A DNA stretch of 64,000 nucleotides from Bacteroidia bacterium (GTDB taxonomy: Bacteria; Bacteroidota; Bacteroidia; AKYH767-A; OLB10): NCBI GenBank assembly GCA_016788065.1, contig JAEUTI010000096.1:122065-186064 (forward strand). Reading direction: 5' to 3'. The notes under the pieces were generated by a model, which did no database searches, was not told the origin of the DNA, and was given only the letters and a program-made list of their open reading frames with translations. Numbering within the stretch: position 1 is the stretch's first letter; every line of letters begins with the position of its first letter. Made by a program: the position numbers and the translations under genes. Below are positions 9,019 through 18,225 of this stretch, piece after piece.

Positions 9019-9806
9019 TGTCGACACCTGTAAGACCACTCAAGGCTCTTGGTCAGCACTTTTTGAACAGCCCGGAAACAGCAGCTCGCATTGCAGGGAG
9101 TTTGGTGCTCGATGACTCATTCGATACTATACTTGAAATTGGCCCCGGAACCGGAGTGCTTACATCGCTTCTGAAGTTGCATACGGATAAGAATTTTTAT
9201 TGTATCGATGTCGATCAACGGTCGGTTGAATATCTTCAGGATGCTTACCCTGATTTAAAAGGCAGAATTATTGCCGGTGACTTTCTGAATCATTCACTTG
9301 AATTTCTTGGAACCGGAAAATTTGCTGTGATAGGAAACTTCCCCTACAACATCTCCTCTCAGATTCTTTTTAGGGTACTTGAAATGTACAAAAGGGTACC
9401 AAAGGTGGTAGGGATGTTTCAGAAAGAGGTTGCTGAAAGAATTGCATCACCTGCTGGAAGCAGAGACTATGGAATTTTGAGTGTGTTATTACAGGCACAT
9501 TACGACATAGAATATCTTTTTACAGTACCACCTGAAGTATTTATTCCACCACCTAAAGTTCAATCAGGTGTTATAAGAATGACCTTAAAAGAAAATCCGG
9601 AACTCCCTTGCGACCCGGTTGTTTTTAAGCAGGTTATTAAAACCGCTTTTAATCAACGGCGGAAGACCATGAGAAATTCGTTGAAATCGATTTTACCTCT
9701 TGACACTTCAGAAGTGCCATTTTTGCAAATGAGGCCTGAGCAACTCGACTATACGCAATTTATTTTGTTGACACAGATATTACAAAGATTAAGAGAACAC
9801 TCTTAA
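9018..9806 (+). CDS. rsmA: 16S rRNA dimethyladenosine transferase
   Basis: Also called KsgA. It dimethylates two adjacent adenosines in the 3' terminal helix of 16S rRNA using S-adenosylmethionine, late in 30S assembly. The 262-residue protein shows GQHFLNSPETAARI at the N-terminus, the SAM-binding motif I EIGPGTGVLT, and the catalytic motif NFPYNISSQILF, a common variant of NLPY. The C-terminal helical domain ends with RRKTMRNSLKS and normal length. The start overlaps the previous stop codon. Its 3' end overlaps the convergent GloVer gene by 4 bp. Confidence 0.96.
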   Translation: MSTPVRPLKALGQHFLNSPETAARIAGSLVLDDSFDTILEIGPGTGVLTSLLKLHTDKNFYCIDVDQRSVEYLQDAYPDLKGRIIAGDFLNHSLEFLGTGKFAVIGNFPYNISSQILFRVLEMYKRVPKVVGMFQKEVAERIASPAGSRDYGILSVLLQAHYDIEYLFTVPPEVFIPPPKVQSGVIRMTLKENPELPCDPVVFKQVIKTAFNQRRKTMRNSLKSILPLDTSEVPFLQMRPEQLDYTQFILLTQILQRLREHS

Positions 9807-11203
9807 ATTTTCATAAATTTCTTGTAGATAATTTGACTTTCAGTTTCAATCCTGATTGTGTAGCTCCCTTTTGCCAATCCATTTACCGGCAGGCTGAAAT
9901 CAGGAGAGGCTGTCATTTTAGATGCTGAAACTAATTTTCCTTCTAAAGAAATTATACTTATGAAAAGTTGCTGTCCGTTAAACGCCGACAAGTCGACATA
10001 CAGTTCGGAAGTTACAGGATTAGGAAAAAAATTGATAGTTGATTCACTGACTAATTCATTAACTGCCAACGGTACATTAAATTCTATGAGATCTCCATCA
10101 GGGGAACCTCCGTTTGTGAATGAGCCTGAATAAAGCACATTAAAATTATTTGAAACCGGATCGAATGAAAATGTTGTTCCCAGTGAATTTGCTCCTCCAC
10201 TTGAGGCGTGTCCATAGATTTTACCGTTGGAAGCAATGATGGGTGATCCGTTTGGTGACGAGCCTGATGCAACATCAAAATCGTATAATTTCGAATAATT
10301 GTTTCCGGAAATGTCGAAACTAAAAATAACTCCTTTATTGTTCGTTCCACCTTGTTGGGTAAAGCCATAAAAAACATTGGATGATCCTGATTGAACCAGT
10401 GCTCCGTTTGGTGCTGCTCCGTTGACACCATCAAAATCATGCAGTACACTGTAATTATTGTTGGAAGGATCGAGACTGAATATAACTCCATTTCCGGTTG
10501 CACCGCCACCAAATGCCATCCCATACAAAAGTCCGTTGGTACCCTTTATCAAACTACCAAATGGTGTATATCCGGTTGCGAACAAAAAATTATGGACAAC
10601 AAAATACTGATTTGTAATAATATCATAGCTGAAAATAACACCCCCGGCAAGCGGCGAACTACCTCCATTAGTAGTCATTCCATAAATTTTATTTCCTGAT
10701 TGAACCACATTCCCGTTTGGTAAATTTCCATTGTTCAAACCAAAATCCATTATTTTATTAAACGAAATCGTCACAGGATTAAACTGAAAAAAAGTTCCCT
10801 GATTACTTAAACCTCCCTGAGATGTCATTCCATAAAAATTCCCATCATTTGCTAAAAACAGACTGGCCCGTGGATAGTATCCAACCGAATTGCTAAATGA
10901 AAATAATGTTGTATATGTATTACCGACAGGATCATATTTAAATATAGTGCCATTTGCAGACCCACCACCTGCAACAGTAAGGCCGTAAAAACTTCCATTT
11001 GGATGCAACACCAAACTACCTTGCGAAGAACCCGCACCCATGGCATGGACTACCGTAAAGTTAGATCCATCGCCATTTATTCTATAAATAGTACCTTGTC
11101 CTAACGATCCGCCTATTCGCATAATACCCCACAAAACCGGATTTTGTGCCACAGATATGAAACCCTCGAATAAAAGAACAATCAGAAATAATAGCTTTCT
11201 CAT
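9803..11203 (-). CDS. GloVer-repeat secreted protein with T9SS type A sorting domain
   Basis: A 466-residue secreted or surface protein. A signal peptide (about residues 1-19, ending SVAQ) is followed by seven units of roughly 50 residues, each built as GxIFxxDPxxNxYxxLxxF...GxxPxGxLV...xFYGMTxxGG. This is the choice-of-anchor tandem repeat (GloVer) family, and seven units suggest a seven-bladed beta-propeller. The last 75 residues, from FFPNPVTSELYVDLSAFNG to KGSYTIRIETES and a basic end KKFMKI, form a T9SS type A sorting domain. That domain directs export across the outer membrane and then cleavage. No binding target can be deduced. It is convergent with rsmA. Confidence 0.85.
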   Translation of the reverse strand: MRKLLFLIVLLFEGFISVAQNPVLWGIMRIGGSLGQGTIYRINGDGSNFTVVHAMGAGSSQGSLVLHPNGSFYGLTVAGGGSANGTIFKYDPVGNTYTTLFSFSNSVGYYPRASLFLANDGNFYGMTSQGGLSNQGTFFQFNPVTISFNKIMDFGLNNGNLPNGNVVQSGNKIYGMTTNGGSSPLAGGVIFSYDIITNQYFVVHNFLFATGYTPFGSLIKGTNGLLYGMAFGGGATGNGVIFSLDPSNNNYSVLHDFDGVNGAAPNGALVQSGSSNVFYGFTQQGGTNNKGVIFSFDISGNNYSKLYDFDVASGSSPNGSPIIASNGKIYGHASSGGANSLGTTFSFDPVSNNFNVLYSGSFTNGGSPDGDLIEFNVPLAVNELVSESTINFFPNPVTSELYVDLSAFNGQQLFISIISLEGKLVSASKMTASPDFSLPVNGLAKGSYTIRIETESQIIYKKFMKI

Positions 11204-11356
11204 GCAGATAAGTTTTGGTCTAAATTAAAAAATATTATGAAACGATTTAATAAAAAGTTGCGGAGTCAGGGAAATTCCTATCTTAATTAATGACATTGTT
11301 AACTATTTTCTACTCCTGACACTTAAAATTTATTTAGGAATGCCGGGAAATTTCTA
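11204..11356. other. Divergent intergenic region between the GloVer gene and mgtE
   Basis: AT-rich sequence between the GloVer gene (minus) and the mgtE leader. No consensus -7 element was found for the minus-strand gene. The mgtE promoter begins at its right edge. Confidence 0.5.
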
Positions 11357-11364
11357 TACTTTTG
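11357..11364 (+). promoter_or_regulatory. -7 element of the mgtE promoter
   Basis: TACTTTTG matches TAnnTTTG. The predicted transcription start, near 11371, lies just upstream of the M-box aptamer, so the whole riboswitch would be in the transcript. The -33 region (TTTAGG near 11333) is a poor match. Confidence 0.65.
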
Positions 11365-11383
11365 CAATAGTAAAAATTCACTC

Positions 11384-11548
11384 AAAGCTTGTTAGGTGAG
11401 GTTACTGAATGAAAAAAGGCTGCTGCCCGGAAATGTCGAGAGACGCCAATGGGTATAACAGGCATGGTCGGAATAAGGCTTTGCATAACGTAGCTTCCAG
11501 ATAAAATCGGGATAAGTCATTCTGAACTAAAACTCTACGAGGGGCTTT
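11384..11548 (+). ncRNA. M-box magnesium riboswitch (ykoK leader)
   Basis: The leader contains the conserved M-box blocks in order: GTTAGGTGAGG (11391-11401), GGCTGCTGCCCGGAAATGTC (from 11418), GAGAGACGCCAATGGGT, an internal AACAGGCATGG, and the 3' block ACTCTACGA (11532-11540). The outer helix P1 is AAAGC (11384-11388) with GCTTT (11544-11548). M-boxes fold when Mg2+ is plentiful and shut off downstream magnesium transporters; the gene here is mgtE, a textbook partner. About 115 nt separate the aptamer from the start codon. No intrinsic terminator with a T-tract is visible there, so the output mechanism is not obvious. Confidence 0.93.
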
Positions 11549-11662
11549 TAGAGCGAAAAGTAATTGAAAGTCGGGAATTCCCTCATTGCAGGAATTACAT
11601 GCCCCACCCACTTTTAATTCCATATTTCGTCATGAAAGCCATGTAATAAGGTTGCTGCGAAA
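11541..11662 (+). promoter_or_regulatory. Putative expression platform of the M-box leader
   Basis: GGGGC (11541-11545), which overlaps the 3' strand of P1, can pair with GCCCC (11601-11605). GGAATT (11591-11596) can pair either with AATTCC upstream (11576-11581) or with AATTCC downstream (11616-11621). These mutually exclusive helices are what a switch would need. A five-codon frame ATG-AAA-GCC-ATG-TAA (11632-11646) ends 16 bp before mgtE. Confidence 0.45.
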
Positions 11663-13042
11663 ATGGAGTTCGAAACCATCAAATCTGATATTCAGGCGTT
11701 ACTGGAAACCCGCAATATGCAGGGCTTAAAAGTATTGTTGGAAGAATGGCTTCCGGAGGAGATTTCTTTGCTCTGCGAAAGCCTTAATCTGGAAGATCAG
11801 ATCAAAGTTTTTCAATGTATCGATCGCGACCGGGCCTTCCTAACTTTCGAAAATTTAGACATTAACGATCAGAAACTTTTAGTAGATGCACTGCCAAACC
11901 GTTTGGTAGCACTCATTCTGAATGATATGTCGGCTGACAACCGGACTGCTCTCCTGGAAGAACTGGAGTCGGAACAGCTGAATAAACTTTTGAAGCTGCT
12001 AACTAAAAAGGAACGCAAAATTGCCCTTTCACTTTTAGGATACCCCGAGAATTCCATTGGTCGATTAATGACCCCGGAGTATATGACGGTGCGGCAAAGC
12101 TGGACCATCCGGGAAGTTTTGGAATACATCCGTGAGAATGGGGAAAGCAGTGAAACGCTGGATATCATTTACATCGTAGATGAAAAAGGATACCTGATTG
12201 ATGACATCAAAATAGGTGAATTCCTGTTGGCTCCGCTCGATGAAAAGGTAAGCGAGCTCATGGATGGCAAAAAAGTTTCGTTGTTGGTAACTGATGATGA
12301 AGAAGTAGCTATCAATGTGTTTACCGAATTCAACAGAGTAGCCTTACCGGTTACCGATTCTCATGGCATATTATTAGGAATTGTAACGATCGACGACGTA
12401 CTCGAACTTGCTAAAAAAGAAGATACCGAAGATATTCAAAAACTGGGAGGGGTTGAAGCTTTCGAAGAACCCTACATGGAAATGCCGGTTTTTAAAATGA
12501 TTGGTAAAAGAGCACCCTGGCTTATCATCCTTTTTCTTGGAGAATTACTGACAGCTTCCGCAATGGCCTACTTTGAACATGAAATTGCACGGGCTGTGGT
12601 ATTGGCCTTATTCATACCACTCATTGTTTCCAGTGGCGGTAATTCCGGATCTCAGGCTGCAACACTCATCATTCGTGCGATGGCATTGGGTGAAGTCACT
12701 ATTTCCGACTGGTATCGGATTATGAGACGGGAGATTGTCTCCGGACTTGTTCTGGGACTACTTTTGGGTGTGCTTGGTTTCACCAGAGTAGCAGCATGGT
12801 CGATGTTTACCGACGTTTATGGGCCGCACTGGATGGCAATTGCCTTAACTATAGGATTTTCACTCACGGGCGTTGTCCTTTGGGGTAGCTTGATGGGATC
12901 AATGCTGCCATTGTTATTAAAGCGTTTAGGTGCCGACCCTGCAACTTCTTCAGCACCGTTTATTGCAACATTGGTTGATGTAACCGGATTATTAATTTAT
13001 TTCTCATTAGCCGCGCTGATACTTTCCGGAACACTACTTTAG
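11663..13042 (+). CDS. mgtE: Magnesium transporter MgtE
   Basis: Inner-membrane Mg2+ channel of 459 residues. It has an N-terminal superhelical MgtE_N domain (about 1-125), a pair of CBS domains (about 130-255, including IGRLMTPEYMTVRQSWTIRE) that sense cytosolic Mg2+, and five membrane helices (about 275-459). The conserved pore-region segment SGGNSGSQAATLIIRAMALGE lies in the membrane domain. Length is typical. Expression is placed under an M-box riboswitch in the 290-nt leader, giving mRNA-level Mg2+ control in addition to CBS gating. A 2-hydroxyacid dehydrogenase gene follows 4 bp downstream and is probably co-transcribed. Confidence 0.96.
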   Translation: MEFETIKSDIQALLETRNMQGLKVLLEEWLPEEISLLCESLNLEDQIKVFQCIDRDRAFLTFENLDINDQKLLVDALPNRLVALILNDMSADNRTALLEELESEQLNKLLKLLTKKERKIALSLLGYPENSIGRLMTPEYMTVRQSWTIREVLEYIRENGESSETLDIIYIVDEKGYLIDDIKIGEFLLAPLDEKVSELMDGKKVSLLVTDDEEVAINVFTEFNRVALPVTDSHGILLGIVTIDDVLELAKKEDTEDIQKLGGVEAFEEPYMEMPVFKMIGKRAPWLIILFLGELLTASAMAYFEHEIARAVVLALFIPLIVSSGGNSGSQAATLIIRAMALGEVTISDWYRIMRREIVSGLVLGLLLGVLGFTRVAAWSMFTDVYGPHWMAIALTIGFSLTGVVLWGSLMGSMLPLLLKRLGADPATSSAPFIATLVDVTGLLIYFSLAALILSGTLL

Positions 13043-13046
13043 CAGG

Positions 13047-13997
13047 ATGAAAGGAAGCATATTATTTATAGATTCAGTACATCAAATTTTACAGGATCGC
13101 CTGGAGTCTTCCGGATGGAAATGTATTAATGGTACACAACTTTCCAGATCGCAAATTCTGGAAACTATTCCTGCTTATTCCGGCATTGTGATTCGCAGCC
13201 GCATCAAAATTGATTCTGAATTTCTGGATCATGCAACTCATTTAAAATTTATTGCCCGTGCCGGAGCCGGAATGGAAAATATTGATGTAGTTAAAGCAAA
13301 TGAATTAAAAATCGTTTGCATTAACGCACCGGAAGGAAACAGAAATGCAGTAGCAGAACATGCAATGGGAATGTTATTGGCATTACTTAACAAACTCATA
13401 ACTGCCGATCAGGAAGTAAGAAATGGCATTTGGAAGAGAGAAGAAAACAGAGGCATTGAAATCGAAGGCAAACGGGTAACCATCATTGGATTTGGAAATA
13501 CAGGAAGTAGTTTTGCCAGGAAGCTGGCAGGTTTCAACTGTGAAATTCAGGCGGTGGATCCCTATATTGAAATTGATCGTAAAATTTTTCCGGGAGTGCG
13601 ACAAATAACATTAACAGAAGCCATGTCAAATAGCGACATTGTTTCATTACATGTTCCATTGACCGCCGAAACAGAACACCTGGTAAATCTCGATTTTATA
13701 TCTAAATTTAAAAGTCCTTTTTATCTTATTAATACTTCGCGTGGAGCTGTTGTTTCCTTAAAAGCTCTGGTAACAGGTTTGCAATCGGGAAATGTTGCAG
13801 GAGCAGCGTTGGATGTACTGGAACTGGAAAGTTCTTCATTTGAGAAAATTGAAAGCAACCATTCATCAGATGCTTTTCAGAGTTTGATAAAACTGCCAAA
13901 TGTTGTTTTGAGTCCCCATGTAGCGGGATGGAGTGTTGAATCACACCGAAAAATTTCGGAAGTGCTTGCGGATAAAATTCTGATTGAAAAATTTTAA
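13047..13997 (+). CDS. D-isomer-specific 2-hydroxyacid dehydrogenase (SerA-like)
   Basis: NAD-dependent dehydrogenase of 316 residues in the D-3-phosphoglycerate dehydrogenase/2-hydroxyacid dehydrogenase family. The Rossmann motif is IGFGNTGSSFARKL. The catalytic set is present: Arg in NTSRGAVV, Glu in ALDVLELES and His in SPHVAGWSVESH. There is no C-terminal ACT domain, so it is the short form. Its substrate could be 3-phosphoglycerate or another 2-hydroxyacid and cannot be decided here. It starts 4 bp after mgtE and so lies within the magnesium-regulated transcript. A bidirectional terminator separates it from rpoD. Confidence 0.88.
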   Translation: MKGSILFIDSVHQILQDRLESSGWKCINGTQLSRSQILETIPAYSGIVIRSRIKIDSEFLDHATHLKFIARAGAGMENIDVVKANELKIVCINAPEGNRNAVAEHAMGMLLALLNKLITADQEVRNGIWKREENRGIEIEGKRVTIIGFGNTGSSFARKLAGFNCEIQAVDPYIEIDRKIFPGVRQITLTEAMSNSDIVSLHVPLTAETEHLVNLDFISKFKSPFYLINTSRGAVVSLKALVTGLQSGNVAGAALDVLELESSSFEKIESNHSSDAFQSLIKLPNVVLSPHVAGWSVESHRKISEVLADKILIEKF

Positions 13998-14004
13998 GAT
14001 AAAA

Positions 14005-14036
14005 ATAAAAAAGCCCCGGTTATACCAGGGCTTTTT
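14005..14036. terminator. Bidirectional terminator between the dehydrogenase and rpoD
   Basis: Stem AAAAAGCCC-C-GG / CC-A-GGGCTTTTT with one C/A mismatch and a five-base loop, A-run on the left and T-run on the right. It serves both convergent genes. Confidence 0.85.
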
Positions 14037-14045
14037 ATTGAAATA

Positions 14046-14912
14046 CTATTCGAAGTATGTTCTCAGTAATTTACTTCTGGAATTATGGCGAAGGCGCTTT
14101 ATTCCATTGTCCTTAATCTGACGAACCCTTTCTCTTGTCATTTCTAGTTTCATACTGATTTCCTCAAGGGTATGAGCACGTTGGTGACCAATTCCGTAGA
14201 ACAATTTCAGTACATCACTTTCTTTAGGAGGAAGTGTATTCAAAGAGCGAATGATGTCCTGTTGCATGGATTCGGCGATCATTTCGGTATCGGCAGAAGG
14301 TGAATTGGGATTCGATAAAACATCGAGCAAATTGCTTTGATCATCTTTGCTATCGAAAGGTGCATCAACGGAAACCGCTCTTCCGGAAACCCCTAAAGTA
14401 TCAGATACCTGATCCTCAGACATTTCCAAAATTTGTGACAATTCCTCAGCACTTGGTTCACGTTCGTATTTCTGCTCTAACTGCACAAAAGCCTTTTTAA
14501 TTTTATTCAGCGCACCCAATTTATTGAGGGGTAATCTGACAATTCTGGCTTGTTCTGCCAAAGCTTGCAAAATTGACTGACGGATCCACCAAACGGCATA
14601 TGAAATAAACTTGAATCCTTTGGTTTCATCGAACTTCTTTGCTGCTTTAATCAAACCAAGATTACCTTCGTTGATTAAGTCAAGAAGGCTAAGACCTTGA
14701 TTTTGATACTGCTTAGCAACAGAAACCACGAATCTTAAATTGGCTCTGACTAATTTATCGAGGGCAGCAGCATCCCCCTGCCTGATTTTCTGGGCAAGAA
14801 TTGGTTCCATTGAAGGCGCAATCATCTCTTCTTTGCCAATTTCCTGCAGATACTTCTCAAGCGAAGCACTGTCACGGTTGGTAATGGAAGGGGTAATTTT
14901 TAGCTGTCTCAT
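14046..14912 (-). CDS. rpoD: Primary sigma factor RpoD/SigA (short Bacteroidota form)
   Basis: Housekeeping RNA polymerase sigma factor of 288 residues. Region 1.1 is absent, as in Bacteroidota primary sigmas. Region 1.2 starts near [15 protein letters not shown]. Region 2 (about 54-117) contains [20 protein letters not shown] and the -10 recognition helix [14 protein letters not shown]. Region 4 ends with [18 protein letters not shown]-like residues (written here as [20 protein letters not shown]). This form recognises the TTG / TAnnTTTG promoters seen repeatedly in the window. It is convergent with the dehydrogenase. I found no consensus promoter directly upstream. Confidence 0.96.
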   Translation of the reverse strand: MRQLKITPSITNRDSASLEKYLQEIGKEEMIAPSMEPILAQKIRQGDAAALDKLVRANLRFVVSVAKQYQNQGLSLLDLINEGNLGLIKAAKKFDETKGFKFISYAVWWIRQSILQALAEQARIVRLPLNKLGALNKIKKAFVQLEQKYEREPSAEELSQILEMSEDQVSDTLGVSGRAVSVDAPFDSKDDQSNLLDVLSNPNSPSADTEMIAESMQQDIIRSLNTLPPKESDVLKLFYGIGHQRAHTLEEISMKLEMTRERVRQIKDNGIKRLRHNSRSKLLRTYFE

Positions 14913-15295
14913 GAGTTTTTTAGGGTTTTAACTAATTGTTTTTTATGCAACAAAATTGATGCCACATGATCATTTTGTTTGCTACATGACAATGTAGCGT
15001 TAATTAGAATTCAGCATCACAATTTTTAACCTGTTCTGAAGTGAAAAATTGTGCTTTAACTGAACTTTTTTTTAAGATGTCAAATAGCTGTGTTTCCACA
15101 ATAACAAGCTGCAATTAATAACTAAACAACAAGACGGTTAAATAGTTCTCTTAGCTGCCTGAATATTTATAACGAACGAACAATTAATTGAATTTAAACA
15201 ATAAAGATTTCAAATTGTTGTGAGTTTGGCCGAAAAGGGTTAAATTCGGCTTCCCTTATTATCAATCAATTAGACTCAAAAAAACAAAACCTCAT
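14913..15295. other. Divergent 383-bp intergenic region, rpoD / S8 protease
   Basis: No gene is seen. It holds two small perfect hairpins: GCTACAT-GACA-ATGTAGC (14981-14998, 69-86 bp upstream of rpoD) and GCCGAA / TTCGGC with a 10-base loop (15229-15250, 46 bp upstream of the protease). TGAGTTTG (15221-15228) is a one-mismatch -7 element for the protease. The rest is AT-rich without clear structure. Confidence 0.5.
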
Positions 15296-18100
15296 ATGAA
15301 TCTAAAAATTTCAATGCTGTCGTGCCTACTTCTGATAGCAGCCACCACAACCCAGGCCACTACCAAGCCTAAGAATCCGCAGTTCCGGTTACCAGCCGGA
15401 GTAACTGCATCAGATATGGTACCTGGAACCATTATTTTTAAGCTTAAGCCGGAATTTCGTGCTTCAGCAAGGGTAAACGGAATTGTTTCTGATCAATTGA
15501 ATGCGGTACTTGCCGCCAATGGGGTTACATCAGTCAGCAAGAAATTCCCGGCAAAACAAGCTCCTGTTACAGAGCGAAATGCACAAGGTTTACCAATGGT
15601 TGACCTTTCCTTAATTTATGAAGTAAAATACACTTCCAATCAGCCGGTTGAAAAAATTGTAAATGCAATGCTTAGAACAGGCATGCTACAGTATGCTGAA
15701 CCTAAATATTTGCCAAAATTATTATACACTACTAATGATCCAAATACAGGAAATCAATATTTCTTGGGGAAAATCCAAGCTTATGCTGCATGGGATATTC
15801 AAAAAGGAGACACCAATGTTGTAATTGGAATTACTGATACAGGAACTGATATCAACCATCCTGATCTGGAAGATAATATCAAGTATAATTATGCGGATCC
15901 TATTGATGGAATTGACAATGATGGAGACGGCTACACCGACAATTTCCGTGGATGGGATTTAGGAGAAAATGACAATGATCCTAGTGTTAATGCCAGCAAT
16001 CATGGATCCCACGTTTCCGGTTGCGCTGCTGCTTCAACGGATAATGCAACAGGTGTTGCAGCACCGGGTTTCAATTGCAAATTCTTAGCTGTAAAAATTT
16101 CGGATGCTTCAGGTGCACTTACTGAAGCTTATGAAGGAATTACCTATGCTGCCGATGCAGGATGTCAGATTATCAACTGCTCGTGGGGTGGTAACGGAGG
16201 CGGTTCATTTGGTCAGGATGTTATTGACTATGCAACCATCAATGAAAATGCTTTGGTTATTGCTGCTGCAGGAAATGACAACAATGAATTTGCATTTTTC
16301 CCTGCATCTTACAACTATGTACTTTCAGTAGCTTCAACAAGTAACAGTGATGCTAAATCATCGTTCTCTAACTACGGAATGAACATTGATGTTTGCGCGC
16401 CAGGATCAAACATCTACACTGCGATGTCGAACAACACTTACGGATTTATGAGCGGAACTTCTATGGCTTCTCCGGTTTGTGCCGGTGCTGCTGCTATAGT
16501 CCTTTCTCAAAATCCAACCTTCACAGCATTGCAAATTGGCGAACAAGTTCGGGTTACATGCGATAATATATACACCATTCCAAGTAATGGCGTATATGCC
16601 GATAAATTAGGAAAAGGCCGCATCAATATGTTCCGTGCACTTACTGAAACAGGTCCATCAGTAAGAATGACAAACATTGTTACTACTGACGGGAACGACA
16701 ACACTTTTGTAATCGGAGATACCATCCAATTAACAGGAGATATTACTAATTACCTGTCTCCAACAACAAACCTGAATGTTACTATCACTACAACCTCTCC
16801 CTGGGTAACTATCCTTGATAACAATACTGCTGTTGGTGCGCTTGGAACATTAGCAACTGTTAACAATCTGGCTGATCCATTCACTATCAAAATAAATGCA
16901 GGAACACCTCAAAACACCAAAGTTACTTTCAAAATATTGTTCAGCGATGGCAGTTACAGTGACTTCCAGATGTATGATATCACTGTAAATGTTGACTACA
17001 TCAATGTTACTATCAATCAGGTATTCTCAACCATCACCAGCAAGGGTCGTATTTGCTACAATGGGACGGGACAGTTAGAGGGACTTGGCTTCACTTATTC
17101 AGGTGAAAATCTTGTTTATGAAGCAGGTTTACTGATTGGTCAGAATTCAAATAAAGTTTCCGACAACGTTCGTGCTGCAACCGGAAATGACAATGATTTT
17201 CAATCGACACAAGTGGTACAAAAAGTACTACCTAGCGTTTCTTCTGAATTCGATTTATTTGGTCGTTTCAGTGACAACATTGCGCCTCTTCCAATACCTG
17301 TTGCGGTAACCCACAAAGCTTATGCCTGGAGTACTCCGGGTAATGATAAATTTATCATTGTTGAATATTTCATTAAGAATTCCGGAACTTCAACAATCAG
17401 TAATTTATGGTCAGGAATATTTGCCGATTGGGATATTCAGGATTACAACTTTAACAAAGGCGATGAAAATCCATCTTTAAAAATGGGTTATGTTTACAAT
17501 ACAAATACAGGAGGTTTATGGGCCGGAATCAAGGTTCTTACCGGAACTCCTTTCAATCACTATGCAATTGATAACATAGCAGGACAAGGTGGTGTAAACA
17601 TGACTGATGGTTATGATGAATCAGAAAAATACACGACACTTTCAACTGCACGTGCTCAGGCCGGTTTGAATGGTGGAGGAAACGATGTCATTGATGTTGT
17701 AAGCACAGGACCATTTACACTTCAGGCAGGTGATTCTGTAAAGGTTGCTTTTGCCCTCATTGCAGGTGATGATCTGGCAGACCTGAATACGAGTGCCGGC
17801 AATGCACAAATCAAATATGATGAAATGCTTACCTCTATCAATGATGGAGTTGCATCCGGGTCATTGGCTGGTGTATATCCTAACCCGGCAACTGACAAAC
17901 TGAACATTGTGGCTGGCGATAAAGAGATTACCTCAATTACCATATTCGATGCTTCAGGCAGAATCGTTTATGAAAGCAAAGCTACGGTGGCAGCAGGCAG
18001 ATCAGAAGTTGTAAATATCAGAGCATTTAACTCTGGTGTTTATGCGGTTAAAATTCAATCTGCATCACAAACTGTTACCCGAAAATTTGTAAAACAGTAA
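15296..18100 (+). CDS. Secreted subtilisin-like (S8) protease with T9SS type A sorting domain
   Basis: A 934-residue exported serine protease. It has a signal peptide (about 1-21), a propeptide-like region (about 22-145), and an S8 catalytic domain with Asp181 (ITDTGTDINHPD), His236 (NHGSHVSG), oxyanion Asn327 (AAAGND) and Ser389 (SGTSMASP). The whole triad is intact, so it should be active. A beta-rich region of about 400 residues follows, and the last 75 residues (YPNPATDKLNIVAGDKE to ending KFVKQ) are a T9SS type A sorting domain. It is probably released or cell-surface anchored for extracellular protein breakdown. It is a single-gene unit with a strong terminator downstream. Confidence 0.93.
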   Translation: MNLKISMLSCLLLIAATTTQATTKPKNPQFRLPAGVTASDMVPGTIIFKLKPEFRASARVNGIVSDQLNAVLAANGVTSVSKKFPAKQAPVTERNAQGLPMVDLSLIYEVKYTSNQPVEKIVNAMLRTGMLQYAEPKYLPKLLYTTNDPNTGNQYFLGKIQAYAAWDIQKGDTNVVIGITDTGTDINHPDLEDNIKYNYADPIDGIDNDGDGYTDNFRGWDLGENDNDPSVNASNHGSHVSGCAAASTDNATGVAAPGFNCKFLAVKISDASGALTEAYEGITYAADAGCQIINCSWGGNGGGSFGQDVIDYATINENALVIAAAGNDNNEFAFFPASYNYVLSVASTSNSDAKSSFSNYGMNIDVCAPGSNIYTAMSNNTYGFMSGTSMASPVCAGAAAIVLSQNPTFTALQIGEQVRVTCDNIYTIPSNGVYADKLGKGRINMFRALTETGPSVRMTNIVTTDGNDNTFVIGDTIQLTGDITNYLSPTTNLNVTITTTSPWVTILDNNTAVGALGTLATVNNLADPFTIKINAGTPQNTKVTFKILFSDGSYSDFQMYDITVNVDYINVTINQVFSTITSKGRICYNGTGQLEGLGFTYSGENLVYEAGLLIGQNSNKVSDNVRAATGNDNDFQSTQVVQKVLPSVSSEFDLFGRFSDNIAPLPIPVAVTHKAYAWSTPGNDKFIIVEYFIKNSGTSTISNLWSGIFADWDIQDYNFNKGDENPSLKMGYVYNTNTGGLWAGIKVLTGTPFNHYAIDNIAGQGGVNMTDGYDESEKYTTLSTARAQAGLNGGGNDVIDVVSTGPFTLQAGDSVKVAFALIAGDDLADLNTSAGNAQIKYDEMLTSINDGVASGSLAGVYPNPATDKLNIVAGDKEITSITIFDASGRIVYESKATVAAGRSEVVNIRAFNSGVYAVKIQSASQTVTRKFVKQ

Positions 18101-18122
18101 TAAAAACAATATCGAATAGCAT

Positions 18123-18156
18123 AAAAAGCCCCGAAACATTGATTTCGGGGCTTTTT
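18123..18156 (+). terminator. Terminator after the S8 protease
   Basis: Fourteen-base stem AAAAAGCCCCGAAA / TTTCGGGGCTTTTT with a six-base loop, ending in a T-run. Confidence 0.9.
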
Positions 18157-18195
18157 TGTGCTTAATTTTTTCTTTTCATTGCTGGTTTTTCTTGT

Positions 18196-18203
18196 TACTT
18201 TTG
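18196..18203 (+). promoter_or_regulatory. -7 element upstream of the DUF5606 gene
   Basis: TACTTTTG fits TAnnTTTG and lies 22 bp before the ATG. No good -33 TTG occurs at the ideal spacing. Confidence 0.55.
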
Positions 18204-18225
18204 AGCCAAATCTAAAGTATACCTT

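Noticed and set aside
10084-10524. 146-codon minus-strand frame inside the GloVer gene
   Set aside because: It is a shifted-frame shadow kept open by the repeat codons; the main frame has a signal peptide and a T9SS domain.
11402-11623. 73-codon minus-strand frame in the mgtE leader
   Set aside because: It is antisense to the conserved M-box RNA and shows no protein family features.
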